Shown piece by piece: positions 63,196-64,000 of a stretch of DNA of 64,000 bases. The stretch spans positions 1 to 64,000 of the forward strand of contig JAVEYG010000023.1 in the NCBI GenBank assembly GCA_034003625.1, given 5' to 3'. Both the position numbers and the translations under genes were made by a program. A model generated the notes under the pieces. The model was given only the letters and a program-made list of their open reading frames with translations. It was not told the origin of the DNA and made no database searches. The stretch is from GWE2-42-39 sp034003625 (GTDB lineage: Bacteria; Bacteroidota; Bacteroidia; Bacteroidales; Prolixibacteraceae). Position 1 is the first letter of the stretch. Each line of letters starts with the position of its first letter.

Positions 63196-64000
63196 TCAAA
63201 AAACGCCATTTCTTTTCGCTAATACTTTTTTCAAGCCATCCATATCATGGCTCAATTTCACTTCCACCACTTTTGCATAAATCTGCGTCGTGCTCAACTT
63301 CGAATGTCCCAGCATCTTGCTGACTGATTCAATTGGCACTCCGTTGTTCAAGGTTACGGTCGTGGCAAAAGTGTGGCGCGCCAAATGAAATGTCAGGTTC
63401 TTCGTAATTCCACAAAGATCAGCAATCTCTTTCAGATAGGCGTTCAGGTTCTGATTGGAGATTAACGGGAACAGAGTTCCCCTGGAAACTGATTTGGGGT
63501 GTTGCCTGTACGTTTCAATGATTTCTTGCGCTTTTGGCAACAAAGGGACAGGAACCGGATTATCGGTCTTTTCCCTTTTGGTAAAAATCCAGGGCTCTCC
63601 GTCAATTCCTTGTTGCAAATTGGCAGGTGTCAACTGCATGACGTCTCCATAAGATATTCCGGTGTAGCAACTAAAGACAAACAAATCCCGGACATATCTT
63701 AATCTCTCAATTCTCATCTCTTTGTTTTCAATGGCTTCAAGTTCATCTTCCGTTAAACAATCCCGGTGAACCTTTTTGAATTTCAACCGATAGGCTGCAA
63801 ACGGATTTTTATCGATCCATTCCATTCGGACGGCAAGGTTGGTCAGCTTACGCAACCGTTCCAGATGTTTCATAATGGCATTGTTGCCCAACATCTGGTG
63901 ATGGTCCAGCGGGCGATAGTTACGCAGAAAATTCTCCAAATCACAAATAAACCGGTAATTTAAATGGTTCAAGGGGATGTCCTTTCTGTTTAAATGCGAT
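63196..64000 (-). CDS. Tyrosine recombinase (IntDOT-like integrase), N-terminus outside window
   Basis: The frame runs off the right edge; about 267 residues are visible. SAM-like core-binding part first (MKHLERLRKLTNLAVRMEWIDKNPF), then the catalytic domain with TGISYGDVMQL, TKREKTDNPVPVPL, HLARHTFATT, MLGHSKLSTT and the tyrosine in QIYAKV. The Arg normally found in TG(L/I)R is replaced by Ser, and an R-x-K pair follows (KREK), as reported for IntDOT of CTnDOT. It is the only integrase seen and is the natural candidate for the element's recombinase. Confidence 0.92.
   Translation of the reverse strand, partial: SHLNRKDIPLNHLNYRFICDLENFLRNYRPLDHHQMLGNNAIMKHLERLRKLTNLAVRMEWIDKNPFAAYRLKFKKVHRDCLTEDELEAIENKEMRIERLRYVRDLFVFSCYTGISYGDVMQLTPANLQQGIDGEPWIFTKREKTDNPVPVPLLPKAQEIIETYRQHPKSVSRGTLFPLISNQNLNAYLKEIADLCGITKNLTFHLARHTFATTVTLNNGVPIESVSKMLGHSKLSTTQIYAKVVEVKLSHDMDGLKKVLAKRNGVF

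Larger units (their letters stand above)
5988..64000. mobile_element. Putative integrative and conjugative element (CTnDOT-like), right end outside window
   Basis: The left end is inferred from the tRNA-Pro 3' fragment. Inside are an antirestriction module, a defence island, relaxase and coupling genes, a tra operon, excisionase-like and RteC proteins, and a pectin utilisation locus. An IntDOT-like tyrosine recombinase follows at the right edge. No second att site is visible, so the true right end is unknown. The pectin locus (46-63 kb) is included only because the sole integrase lies beyond it. An alternative is a decayed conjugative element ending near 45.8 kb next to an unrelated locus and a second element. 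Confidence 0.5.

Overview
The window comes from a Bacteroidota chromosome (class Bacteroidia; my guess is the Marinilabiliales/Prolixibacteraceae side, from gene style only). The evidence is two SusC/SusD-type nutrient uptake loci with ECF sigma/FecR regulators, a CTnDOT-type tra gene set, an RteC protein, and the DUF4099/3945-type and ArdC-type genes usual for Bacteroidota conjugative elements.

Layout. (1) 1-5980: the end of an insertion sequence that cuts a susD gene after about 120 codons, followed on the minus strand by its susC, a fecR anti-sigma gene and an ECF sigma gene. (2) 5988-6009: the 3' end of a tRNA-Pro gene, with a terminator-like hairpin on its downstream side. It reads as one attachment site of an integrated element lying to its right. 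(3) 6.2-14 kb: an N-truncated RecG/Schlafen-type ATPase, unknown small genes, a PAS histidine kinase broken by one extra base, and three genes each with its own terminator (a small protein, a methylase-like protein, an ArdC-like antirestriction protein). Two copies of a structured repeat precede two of these genes. (4) 14.4-28.1 kb: a plus-strand defence run, hsdM-hsdS-(kwaA-like)-kwaB-AlbA_2 ATPase-hsdR-mcrB-mcrC, so a Kiwa-type pair sits inside a type I restriction-modification operon with McrBC downstream. (5) 28.1-41.9 kb: minus-strand mobilisation and transfer genes (relaxase, MobA-like, DUF4099/3945, PH-domain protein, coupling ATPase, then TraN-M-L-K-J-x-I-G-F-E). (6) 41.9-45.8 kb: a GC-rich non-coding block, a DnaC-like ATPase, a protein with a 12-bp repeat array, an excisionase-like helix-turn-helix protein, and RteC. 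A 27/29-bp conserved element precedes both the tra operon and the excisionase operon.

(7) 46.0-63.0 kb: a minus-strand pectin/rhamnogalacturonan utilisation locus: ECF sigma, FecR, SusC, SusD, GH105, two tandem PL22 oligogalacturonate lyases, a URO-D family protein, a GH106 rhamnosidase and an arabinose/fucose-isomerase-type enzyme. (8) 63.2 kb to the window edge: an IntDOT-like tyrosine recombinase, cut by the window.

How the parts fit. The tRNA-Pro remnant at 6.0 kb faces right, and the only integrase is at 64 kb. The simplest reading is one integrative and conjugative element from about 6.0 kb to beyond the right edge, carrying both a defence island and a pectin locus. The intact tRNA-Pro and the second att site would lie outside the window, so this remains an inference. 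Names given without hedging rest on motifs I could read. No database search was possible.
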